Assembly: GCA_021813065.1 (NCBI GenBank)
Contig: JAKALZ010000123.1
Span: 1-6,221, forward strand
DNA: 6,221 nt
Direction of reading: 5' to 3'
Source: a bacterium
Lineage (GTDB): Bacteria; Spirochaetota; Spirochaetia; Treponematales; Rectinemataceae
Of this stretch, positions 1 to 5,745 are shown piece after piece. Within the stretch, counting starts at the first letter, position 1; the number at the start of each line of letters is the position of its first letter. Made by a program: the position numbers and the translations under genes. The notes under the pieces are model-generated. The model worked only from the letters and a program-made list of their open reading frames with translations, had not been told where the DNA came from and did no database searches.

Positions 1-314
1 GCCTTGGGAAGGGCTCCGACCGCCATCTGCGGCTGTCCGTTGACAGGAATGAAAAGCATAGAAGGAATACTCTGAATGCCAAAGGCACCCGCGAGTTCTT
101 GCTCTTCATCGGTGTTCACTTTGTATACGATGAGTTTGCCTGAGTACTCTTCCGAAATCTTATCGAGAACTGGCCCGACCATGCGGCACGGTCCGCACCA
201 GGGCGCCCAAAAATCGATAATCGCCGGAAGTTCGCCAGAGTATTTCCACTCTTTTTCGTTTTCATAATTGAACACCTTCTCGAGGAAGGTCGCTTTTGTC
301 AAGTTTTCAGTCAC
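1..314 (-). CDS. trxA: Thioredoxin, partial (C-terminus beyond left edge)
   Basis: This is a cytoplasmic thiol-disulfide oxidoreductase that reduces protein disulfides and is recharged by thioredoxin reductase. The visible 104 residues cover most of the fold. The active site WCGPC is at residues 39-43, preceded by the buried acid Asp34 in AIIDFWAP. The cis-proline loop SIPS is at 82-85, and the NGQPQ strand-turn follows near 92-96. The start is a GTG at 314: an AAGGAG ribosome site lies 6 nt upstream and an in-frame TAA lies about 27 nt upstream, with no better start between. The N-terminus (about 30 residues before the active-site strand) is somewhat longer than in E. coli TrxA and has the FNYENEKEW look I associate with Bacteroidetes and Spirochaete thioredoxins (recollection, not a search). 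No signal peptide is seen. The gene is divergent from hutU. Only a few terminal residues should be missing at the left edge. Confidence 0.95.
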   Translation of the reverse strand, partial: MTENLTKATFLEKVFNYENEKEWKYSGELPAIIDFWAPWCGPCRMVGPVLDKISEEYSGKLIVYKVNTDEEQELAGAFGIQSIPSMLFIPVNGQPQMAVGALPK

Positions 315-320
315 GTGAAA

Positions 321-326
321 CTCCTT
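321..326 (-). promoter_or_regulatory. Ribosome binding site of trxA
   Basis: Read on the minus strand this is AAGGAG, six bases before the GTG at 314. It is a strong Shine-Dalgarno match and is what supports a GTG start for the thioredoxin. Confidence 0.85.
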
Positions 327-335
327 ATATAGATT

Positions 336-364
336 AATTTATATATAAAAATAATTTTCGACAA
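336..364 (-). promoter_or_regulatory. Possible trxA promoter in AT-rich island
   Basis: On the minus strand, TTGTCG (364-359, four of six to TTGACA) is followed after 17 nt by TAAATT (341-336), or after 15 nt by the better TATAAA (343-338). The region from about 328 to 358 is almost pure A/T in otherwise GC-rich DNA, as expected for a promoter melting region. The placement leaves a short leader before the ribosome site. The exact -10 cannot be decided because several overlapping TATA-like hexamers exist. Confidence 0.4.
338..349. repeat. Perfect 12-bp AT palindrome in divergent promoter region
   Basis: TTTATATATAAA is its own reverse complement, so TATAAA appears on both strands. It could supply the -10 of trxA on the minus strand. 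On the plus strand no matching -35 is seen at 16-18 nt. It may be only a by-product of the AT-rich island. Confidence 0.5.
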
Positions 365-380
365 GGGGGCGGGTGAAAAA

Positions 381-429
381 GTGGCGAGCATACTTCTCGC
401 GACACCGTTCTCCAACGAGGAGCCCCTCG
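381..429. other. Two small hairpins between trxA and hutU
   Basis: The first hairpin pairs GCGAG (384-388) with CTCGC (396-400) around a 7-nt loop. GTG at 381-383 and CAC at 403-405 can extend it past a two-base bulge. The second pairs CGAGG (416-420) with CCTCG (425-429) around a 4-nt loop. Neither is followed by a T-run on either strand, so they are not intrinsic terminators. If hutU starts at the promoter near 469-474, they lie upstream of its transcript. They would be in a leader only if transcription began further upstream. No role can be assigned. Confidence 0.35.
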
Positions 430-465
430 AGGTTTCCTATCCACATGCCTTCCTGTCTAAATACA

Positions 466-474
466 TGGTAGAAT
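466..474 (+). promoter_or_regulatory. Extended -10 promoter candidate for hutU
   Basis: TGG followed directly by TAGAAT (469-474, five of six to TATAAT) makes an extended -10 element. No good -35 is found 16-18 nt upstream (TGCCTT at 446-451 is poor), which fits an extended -10 promoter or one needing an activator. Transcription would start near 481-482, giving a leader of about 30 nt that includes the hutU ribosome site. Confidence 0.45.
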
Positions 475-497
475 TCAAGATACAGTGATCGAATTCT
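470..497. promoter_or_regulatory. Inverted repeat over the hutU promoter, possible operator
   Basis: AGAATTC at 470-476 and its reverse complement GAATTCT at 491-497 are separated by 14 nt, so the half-site centres are 21 bp apart, about two helical turns. The left arm overlaps the proposed -10 and the right arm touches the GGAGG ribosome site. A dimeric repressor binding both arms would block transcription. If both arms are transcribed, they could also pair near the ribosome site. The arms are only 7 bp and each contains the palindrome GAATTC, so chance occurrence is possible. Confidence 0.35.
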
Positions 498-502
498 GGA
501 GG
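498..502 (+). promoter_or_regulatory. Ribosome binding site of hutU
   Basis: GGAGG ends 8 nt before the ATG at 511. It is a near-perfect Shine-Dalgarno and fixes that ATG as the hutU start. Confidence 0.88.
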
Positions 503-510
503 CACACCGA

Positions 511-2517
511 ATGAATGCCAATCCCTATATCGTTTCATTGGATGTCGATGAACTACCCCCTGATCCAGTGTTTGAACCGAGCATCCGCAGAGCCCCGCGT
601 CGCGAGGCGCGGCTCTCAAAGGCGCAAGAGCGTCTCGCGCTGAAGAACGCGCTGCGCTACCTACCCGCCCGCTGGCACGAGCAACTCGCGCCCGAGTTTT
701 TGAGCGAGCTCCACGAGCGTGGACGCATCTATGGCTATCGCTTCCGTCCCCAAGGCAGGCTCCATGGCGCGCCGATCGAGAGCTATGCAGGCCGCTGCGT
801 CGAGGGCAAGGCTTTCCGCGTGATGATCGACAACAACCTCGATTTCGAAGTCGCCCTCTATCCCTACGAACTGGTTACCTACGGCGAGACGGGACAGGTC
901 TGTCAGAATTGGATGCAGTACAGGCTCATCTGCCGCTATCTCGAAGTGCTCGACGAGCGCGGCACGCTCGTGATCGAGTCGGGACACCCCCTCGGGATCT
1001 TCGCGAGCCATCCCTACGCGCCTCGCGTGGTCATCACGAATGGCCTCATGGTGGGCATGTTCGATACGCTGAAAGATTTTAATATCGCCGCGGCGATGGG
1101 CGTCGCGAACTATGGGCAGATGACCGCGGGCGGATGGATGTATATCGGACCGCAGGGCATCGTTCACGGAACCTACAACACGCTTCTTAACGCGGGGCGG
1201 CTCAAGCTCGGTTTGCCGCACGATGCGAATTTGGCAGGGAAACTCTTCGTTTCCTCGGGGCTTGGCGGAATGTCGGGGGCTCAGGGAAAAGCGGCGGTTA
1301 TCGCGGGCGCCGCCTCGATCATCGCCGAAGTCGACCACTCGCGCATCGCGACACGACTCAGCCAAGGCTGGGTGTCCCGCGAGACGGATTCTCTCGCCGA
1401 CGCCACGCGTCTCGCCGTGGCAGCGCGCGATCGGGGAGACGCGATCGCGGTGGCCTACCACGGCAATATCGTCGATCTTCTCGAGCATCTCGGCGCGCGG
1501 AATACGCAGGTCGATCTCCTTTCGGATCAGACGAGCTGCCACGTGCCCTACGACGGCGGGTACTGCCCGGTCGGCATCAGTTTCGAAGAACGCACACGCC
1601 TCCTCGCGGAAGACAGAGATCGCTTCCGCGCGCTGGTCGACGCGTCGCTCCGACGCCACTACGACGCGATCATGACTCTCGCGCGGCGTGGAACCTACTT
1701 CTTCGACTATGGCAACTCTTTCCTCAAAGCGGTATTCGACGCGGGCGTTAAGGAAATTTCCAAAAACGGCATCGACGAAAAGGATGGCTTCACCCTGCCG
1801 AGCTATGTTGAGGATATCCTTGGGCCAGAACTCTTCGACTATGGCTACGGGCCTTTCCGCTGGGTCTGCCTTTCAGGGAAAAACGAAGATCTTCGCAAGA
1901 CCGATCGTGCGGCGATGGACTGCATCGATCCGGAGCGGCGCGGCCAAGATCGCGACAACTACATCTGGATCCGCGACGCTGAGAAGCACAAGCTCGTGGT
2001 GGGCACGCAGGCGAGGATTCTCTACCAAGACGCCTTCAGCCGGATGAAGATCGCGCTCCGCTTCAACGAAATGGTGCGGAATGGTGATATCGGCCCCGTG
2101 ATGCTCGGCAGGGACCACCACGACACTGGCGGCACTGACAGCCCCTTCCGCGAAACGAGCAACATCAAAGACGGCTCCAACGTGATGGCTGACATGGCGA
2201 TTCAATGTTTCGCGGGGAACGCGGCCCGGGGCATGAGCCTCGTGGCGCTGCACAATGGGGGCGGAGTTGGTATCGGCAAAGCGATCAATGGCGGCTTTGG
2301 ACTCGTGCTGGACGGTTCCGAAAAAGTCGATCGCGTCATCCGGATGGCGCTGAGTTGGGACGTAATGGGCGGAGTCGCGCGCCGCTCCTGGGCGCGCAAC
2401 CCGCACGCGATGGAGGTTTCGGAAGAGTTCAACCGCGAGCGCGGCGACTTCGGCGCCATCACCATGCCGACGCTGGTGGACGAGAGGCTTCTCGATCGTC
2501 TACTCGGTCGCCCCTAG
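511..2517 (+). CDS. hutU: Urocanate hydratase (urocanase), long form
   Basis: This cytoplasmic enzyme adds water to urocanate to give 4-imidazolone-5-propanoate, the second step of histidine degradation, using tightly bound NAD+ as an electrophile. The 668 residues match the long bacterial/animal form rather than the ~555-aa Pseudomonas/Bacillus form. The NAD-binding glycine motif GLGGMSGAQ is at 250-258. Other family blocks are ITNGLMVGMFD (175-185), SDQTSCH (338-344), TYFFDYGNSF (395-404), GYGPFRWVCLSG (445-456), GRDHHDTGG (533-541) and HNGGGVGIG (581-589). The block that reads ARIC in the short form, carrying the Cys known as Cys410 in Pseudomonas putida, reads ARIL here (501-504). I recall the same in other long-form enzymes, so this is not a sign of inactivation. 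The frame is intact from a strong ribosome site to the stop. The stop overlaps the end of the convergent DUF4954 gene by 18 bp. No hutH, hutI, ftcD or hutG lies nearby, so regulation is probably by its own promoter (see 466-497). Confidence 0.97.
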   Translation: MNANPYIVSLDVDELPPDPVFEPSIRRAPRREARLSKAQERLALKNALRYLPARWHEQLAPEFLSELHERGRIYGYRFRPQGRLHGAPIESYAGRCVEGKAFRVMIDNNLDFEVALYPYELVTYGETGQVCQNWMQYRLICRYLEVLDERGTLVIESGHPLGIFASHPYAPRVVITNGLMVGMFDTLKDFNIAAAMGVANYGQMTAGGWMYIGPQGIVHGTYNTLLNAGRLKLGLPHDANLAGKLFVSSGLGGMSGAQGKAAVIAGAASIIAEVDHSRIATRLSQGWVSRETDSLADATRLAVAARDRGDAIAVAYHGNIVDLLEHLGARNTQVDLLSDQTSCHVPYDGGYCPVGISFEERTRLLAEDRDRFRALVDASLRRHYDAIMTLARRGTYFFDYGNSFLKAVFDAGVKEISKNGIDEKDGFTLPSYVEDILGPELFDYGYGPFRWVCLSGKNEDLRKTDRAAMDCIDPERRGQDRDNYIWIRDAEKHKLVVGTQARILYQDAFSRMKIALRFNEMVRNGDIGPVMLGRDHHDTGGTDSPFRETSNIKDGSNVMADMAIQCFAGNAARGMSLVALHNGGGVGIGKAINGGFGLVLDGSEKVDRVIRMALSWDVMGGVARRSWARNPHAMEVSEEFNRERGDFGAITMPTLVDERLLDRLLGRP

Positions 2518-5055
2518 CGTGGAAAGCAGCCGGTCTATCTCGGCTCTCATTTCTTCCATCTCTCGACGCACCGATTGGATAGCGTTATTGTCTTCGACAC
2601 GTCCACATACGGCGAGCTGCTCAGCTTCATTGCGGAAGGTTGCCTTTCGGAACGGATTCGAGAGATCTTTCGCGCGTGAGGAAAAAACGCGCTGCGTAAT
2701 CTCGATTGACAGACTCTTCGCTCGCTCGAGGAAGCCTGCGAGATCAGATTCGCTGAGCGCTGGCAAGGCGGCGCCTTGATCGCCGCGATTGCCTGAGCCG
2801 TTTTCGAAAGCTGCATACGCTTCGAGCGCTTCGTTTGAGGTCGCTCTCTTCTCCGCGACTGTGCCTATACCGATGTCCGTCTCTGTTCTCCTGCCCGCTC
2901 CCACGCCCTCGTGCACGCGCGTGGCTTCCGGAAAGAGCGCGAGATATCTCAAGATACTCCACGCGTACGCGGAAGCGTCGCGACCATACTCTGAGGCGAG
3001 TTCGCGGTAAGTGTCGTGCAGTTCGTCCCAGCTCTCAATGCGCCCCTCTTCGACTCGTGAAATGAGCCGCTCAAGTTTTGAGGTTTCGACAAGAAAACCG
3101 CCGAGATTCTCCCAGCGCATGTGGAGCGCGACGTGCGAAGTCACTTTAGAAGATGCTATAGACTGCCACGAAACCGCGCCGTTTGCTTTCATTTGACGCG
3201 TGCCAGCGTGAGCCGCATCAGCGCGCTTCCCCTTTTCCGCGAGCTTGCGCCCAAGTTCAGGCAGAAGCTGCCGAACCGCGAACCAGAGGAGCATTTCGCG
3301 GTACGACCGCCACGCTCGACAAGGTTTGAGCACGATCTGAGGCCGTGCCGAGTTTTCGAATCCCTCGACGCGCACCTCGAAGGGGAGGGGATCAGCGGTG
3401 GTGGCAAGAATCCACGCGCCAACCTTTCTGAGCGTCAGGCGATGCGCTTCTTGGTATCCTCCGCTGGAAGTTGGAAATGCGGATGCGGCTCTCGCTTCTC
3501 GGATGAGCTCAAAGACACGATCGCCGAACACGCTTCGGGTGTTTTCATTTTCATCTAAGTCCTCGACAGCCGCCGCGCCCACCGCGCGCTCGAGAATCGC
3601 CAAACCTTGGAGTATTTCCGAAGCGGTATCCGGCGCGAAAGGCGAATAGATATAGCTGATCTCCAGGTTCCTGCGTTTGTCACGCTCCTTGAACTTTTTC
3701 TCGTTGCGCATGAGGGCGTACGCGTTCGAGTGCCACCACCATGCAGGCGCGAGCACCAGTCGTCCTTCGGTTTCATCGTTATCGACGAGGCAGAAAGGAA
3801 ACTGGATGTCGAGTTCGTGCTTGTAGTCGCCCTTCGAGAGCAAACAGAACGACGCGAAGCGTGAAGAGTGCTTGACTGAAGTGCAGAGCCCAGGCCAGAA
3901 CCCGCGTCCAGCCTCGATCTCTCCATCCGGCGCGCGCGAGTTGTGGTTCGATCCAATGGTCGCGCCGGCCGCCAGGTTCGACTGTCCCTTGATAAGGCTC
4001 GCGATCAGGAAGCTCGTGTTGTGGTGCTGTTCGTGGGAGGGGAAAATGAGATTGTTGAGGATCTCGCAACACGAGACCGTGCTGTTCTCGCCGAGCACGG
4101 AGTGGATGAGCCGTGCGCCATATTTGAGCGCGGAATTGTCGCACATCACAAAGCGCACCGCTTTGCAGCCGTAAAAAACGCGGCATCCGAAACCGAGAAT
4201 GCCATTGACGAGTTCGACTCCTTCGCCGATCTGCGTCGTGGCTTGCGCGCTCGAATTGATGGTAAGATTTTTAAGCTTGTTCGAACCCTTGATGTACGCG
4301 CTTTCGCCAATGTAGGTATCCTTGATGATGCGGTTGTGCTTAAGCACGCTGTCTCGCCCGATCACCCCATAGCGACCGAGGCGTCGGTCAAATCGAGTAT
4401 TCGTCATTTCGGCAAAGCGCTCCATGAGAGCTTTGCGGTCCCGAAATTTCGCCCAGAGCCACGCGTCGCCGGGGAGTATCCCATCAAAGGGAAAAATCGC
4501 GCGCCCGCCATTCTCATTCATCACATCGAGAGTGATGCGCACCTCCTCATCTTCGCTCTCCATCACGATGCCGTTGCCGAATTTGGCGTGGTTGGAGACC
4601 TGAATCTCCGCATTGTTGATCAGCACACAGTGATCGTCGATGATATAGTGCGACAGATAGGCGCAGTTGGAGATTATGCAGTTGTCGCCGATATCGCAGG
4701 CGATGAGCTGCGAATTGACGATGCCCACTTCGGCGGATATATCGTGGTGTTCGAGGGTAATGTGCTCGAGCCTCGATATGCGTATCAAGCCAAAAAAGCT
4801 GTTGTTGCGCAGCAATTCTGGGCAGAATGGATCCATTACGAGGAACTGCGTCCAGTCGTTGCAGGTGTTGTTGTTGCGCACGAGCACTTCGAGCTCGCGC
4901 GCGCTGAGCGGTCGGAACGCGGCGGGTTCTTTGCCGAGACCGCGAAGCTGTTCATCGCGTATTCGATACTCATTTTCGCCTGGCTGGAGGAAGCGCGAGG
5001 GAATGAAACCTTCACCCACGCGCACTTCACGGTAGATTCTTATATCGTTTGTCAT
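2500..5055 (-). CDS. DUF4954 family left-handed beta-helix protein
   Basis: This 851-residue protein matches the DUF4954 family as I remember it from Treponema and Bacteroides; no biochemical role is established to my knowledge. The core has hexapeptide-repeat (left-handed beta-helix) character in two stretches, about residues 100-165 and 228-375, the fold of many nucleotidyl- and acyltransferases acting on sugar nucleotides. Conserved-looking blocks are NNNTCNDW (61-68), NHAKFGNG (155-162), FPFDG (188-192), HEQHHNTSF (341-349), GSNHNSRA (368-375) and GRGFWPGLCTSVKHS (383-397). A more helical C-terminal half ends with NPFR (800-803) and GRVEDNN (818-824), which also recall the family, so the protein is full length. 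Residues about 712-770 form a glycine/alanine/charged, linker-like stretch. There is no signal peptide or membrane segment, so it is probably cytoplasmic. I chose the ATG at 5055, where family-like sequence begins. A GTG at 5097 would add 14 residues that resemble nothing. No Shine-Dalgarno precedes either start. Nucleotide-sugar transferase activity is only a suggestion from the fold. Confidence 0.9.
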   Translation of the reverse strand: MTNDIRIYREVRVGEGFIPSRFLQPGENEYRIRDEQLRGLGKEPAAFRPLSARELEVLVRNNNTCNDWTQFLVMDPFCPELLRNNSFFGLIRISRLEHITLEHHDISAEVGIVNSQLIACDIGDNCIISNCAYLSHYIIDDHCVLINNAEIQVSNHAKFGNGIVMESEDEEVRITLDVMNENGGRAIFPFDGILPGDAWLWAKFRDRKALMERFAEMTNTRFDRRLGRYGVIGRDSVLKHNRIIKDTYIGESAYIKGSNKLKNLTINSSAQATTQIGEGVELVNGILGFGCRVFYGCKAVRFVMCDNSALKYGARLIHSVLGENSTVSCCEILNNLIFPSHEQHHNTSFLIASLIKGQSNLAAGATIGSNHNSRAPDGEIEAGRGFWPGLCTSVKHSSRFASFCLLSKGDYKHELDIQFPFCLVDNDETEGRLVLAPAWWWHSNAYALMRNEKKFKERDKRRNLEISYIYSPFAPDTASEILQGLAILERAVGAAAVEDLDENENTRSVFGDRVFELIREARAASAFPTSSGGYQEAHRLTLRKVGAWILATTADPLPFEVRVEGFENSARPQIVLKPCRAWRSYREMLLWFAVRQLLPELGRKLAEKGKRADAAHAGTRQMKANGAVSWQSIASSKVTSHVALHMRWENLGGFLVETSKLERLISRVEEGRIESWDELHDTYRELASEYGRDASAYAWSILRYLALFPEATRVHEGVGAGRRTETDIGIGTVAEKRATSNEALEAYAAFENGSGNRGDQGAALPALSESDLAGFLERAKSLSIEITQRVFSSRAKDLSNPFRKATFRNEAEQLAVCGRVEDNNAIQSVRREMEEMRAEIDRLLSTLGATE

Positions 5056-5061
5056 GCGGAA

Positions 5062-5090
5062 AGTATGAAATATCCGAGCTCCGCGCGCAA
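5062..5090 (-). promoter_or_regulatory. Possible promoter of the DUF4954 gene (leaderless?)
   Basis: On the minus strand TTGCGC (5090-5085, four of six) is followed after exactly 17 nt by CATACT (5067-5062, four of six). Only 6 nt separate this -10 from the ATG at 5055, so transcription would begin at or next to the start codon. That fits the absence of a Shine-Dalgarno there. Both hexamers are mediocre and the spacer is short, so this is tentative. Confidence 0.3.
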
Positions 5091-5125
5091 CAGGCACCGG
5101 TACGCGCGCGTGTGTTCATCCCCAC

Positions 5126-5156
5126 TTGACCATTTTTCCCCTTTTCGTCATGGTAT
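5126..5156 (+). promoter_or_regulatory. Weak promoter candidate for the 194-aa gene
   Basis: TTGACC at 5126-5131 matches five of six -35 bases. The best downstream -10 is only TGGTAT (5151-5156, three of six) at a 19-nt spacing. If used, transcription would begin within a few bases of the ATG at 5161, again implying little or no leader. The -35 is convincing by sequence; the -10 is not. Confidence 0.25.
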
Positions 5157-5163
5157 CACCATG
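5149..5163. repeat. 15-bp palindrome spanning a start codon
   Basis: CATGGT (5149-5154) and ACCATG (5158-5163) are perfect reverse complements around a 3-nt centre. The right arm contains the ATG of the gene at 5161. It could be a small operator or an RNA hairpin hiding the start codon, but a 6-bp arm can arise by chance. Confidence 0.4.
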
Positions 5164-5745
5164 GATTTTGTCGATACTGCCAGAGTAGACGCTCTCGTGA
5201 CTGAATCCGAGAAAAAAGTGTTCGAGCTCTTCGACACGATGACGAGGTCGACCGGACAAGAGCGCGCAAAATCCGCCATCGCGATCGCCAATCTTCTTGG
5301 AAACCCTGGGGAATTCAGTTTTTACATCGAGTGCACCGAGGATCAGCGCCTCATCCGCGTCTTCCACCTCCTACGCATTTTCCGCGAGAACATGACACTC
5401 CTCATCAACAAGACCTGGGCTGATGGCACCGAAAATCTCAATCAGGAAGAGTTGCTTGGCGATCTCGCGCGCTTCGTGGAAGAGTACCGCGATGGTCGCC
5501 TTGTCTCAGCCTTCCGCAACTTCGTGAGGATATCGCGGCAGATCCCTTCATTGCTCTTTGGTCCTCTTGGAAAAGCGAACGATTTTCTCGAGTACGCTTT
5601 CCGCATCGATCCCAAATTCGGCCTCTTCTTCTGGTTCATTGGCGAGATAGATTTGCAGCTGAGAAATATCGAGAGCATCCCCGAACACCGCGAGCTCTTC
5701 GATATTGAGGTGCTCATCGGGGCGTTCGTGCTCTCCTGTTTCTAA
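5161..5745 (+). CDS. Hypothetical protein, 194 aa, function unknown
   Basis: I do not recognise this protein. It looks soluble and mainly helical. Residues 10-47 are rich in charged and heptad-like hydrophobic positions (SEKKVFELFDTM and after), then comes a likely strand EFSFYIE (51-57). Leucine- and phenylalanine-rich helices follow at about 63-85 and 97-128. The segment 152-162 (KFGLFFWFIGE) is strongly hydrophobic but too short for a clear membrane helix. There is no signal peptide, no zinc motif and no known catalytic signature. Codon use in residues 1-129 has the G/C-ending bias of hutU, which supports real coding. The ATG at 5161 is the likely start by N-terminal sequence and gene spacing. 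The frame stays open upstream, but only antisense to the DUF4954 gene. No Shine-Dalgarno is present, so the start could differ. Residues 130-194 lie opposite the reading frame of the convergent C39-like gene. Confidence 0.72.
   Translation: MDFVDTARVDALVTESEKKVFELFDTMTRSTGQERAKSAIAIANLLGNPGEFSFYIECTEDQRLIRVFHLLRIFRENMTLLINKTWADGTENLNQEELLGDLARFVEEYRDGRLVSAFRNFVRISRQIPSLLFGPLGKANDFLEYAFRIDPKFGLFFWFIGEIDLQLRNIESIPEHRELFDIEVLIGAFVLSCF

Noticed and set aside
416..429. CGAGG/CCTCG hairpin as a transcription terminator
   Set aside because: It has a short 5-bp stem with no T-run on either strand, and it lies upstream of both divergent genes, where a terminator is not expected.
501..504. Loss of the catalytic-region Cys in urocanase (ARIL in protein residues 501-504 instead of ARIC)
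   Set aside because: I recall the same Leu in other long-form urocanases, and all other signature blocks are intact, so it is a subfamily feature rather than evidence of a dead enzyme. The coordinates given here are protein residues, not window bases.
339..521. 60-codon minus-strand frame covering the trxA-hutU spacer
   Set aside because: It starts at a TTG inside hutU without a usable ribosome site and runs through the proposed hutU promoter into the AT island; the translation resembles nothing.
661..1659. 332-codon minus-strand open frame inside hutU
   Set aside because: It is an antisense shadow of a strongly conserved urocanase frame. It is rich in Arg, Asp and Ala with no recognisable domain and no ribosome site.
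5056..5097. 14-residue N-terminal extension of the DUF4954 protein from a GTG at 5097
   Set aside because: There is no ribosome site, and the added residues (MPVARGARIFHTFR) lack similarity, whereas MTNDIRIYREVEVG-like sequence from the ATG at 5055 matches what I recall of Treponema homologues.
3943..5160. Long open plus-strand frame antisense to the DUF4954 gene, continuous with the 194-aa gene frame (600 codons in all)
   Set aside because: It is in the same codon register as the DUF4954 gene, where stops appear only opposite TTA, CTA or TCA codons, which are rare in GC-rich DNA. Its translation has no family resemblance before 5161, while the minus strand has a clear family match.
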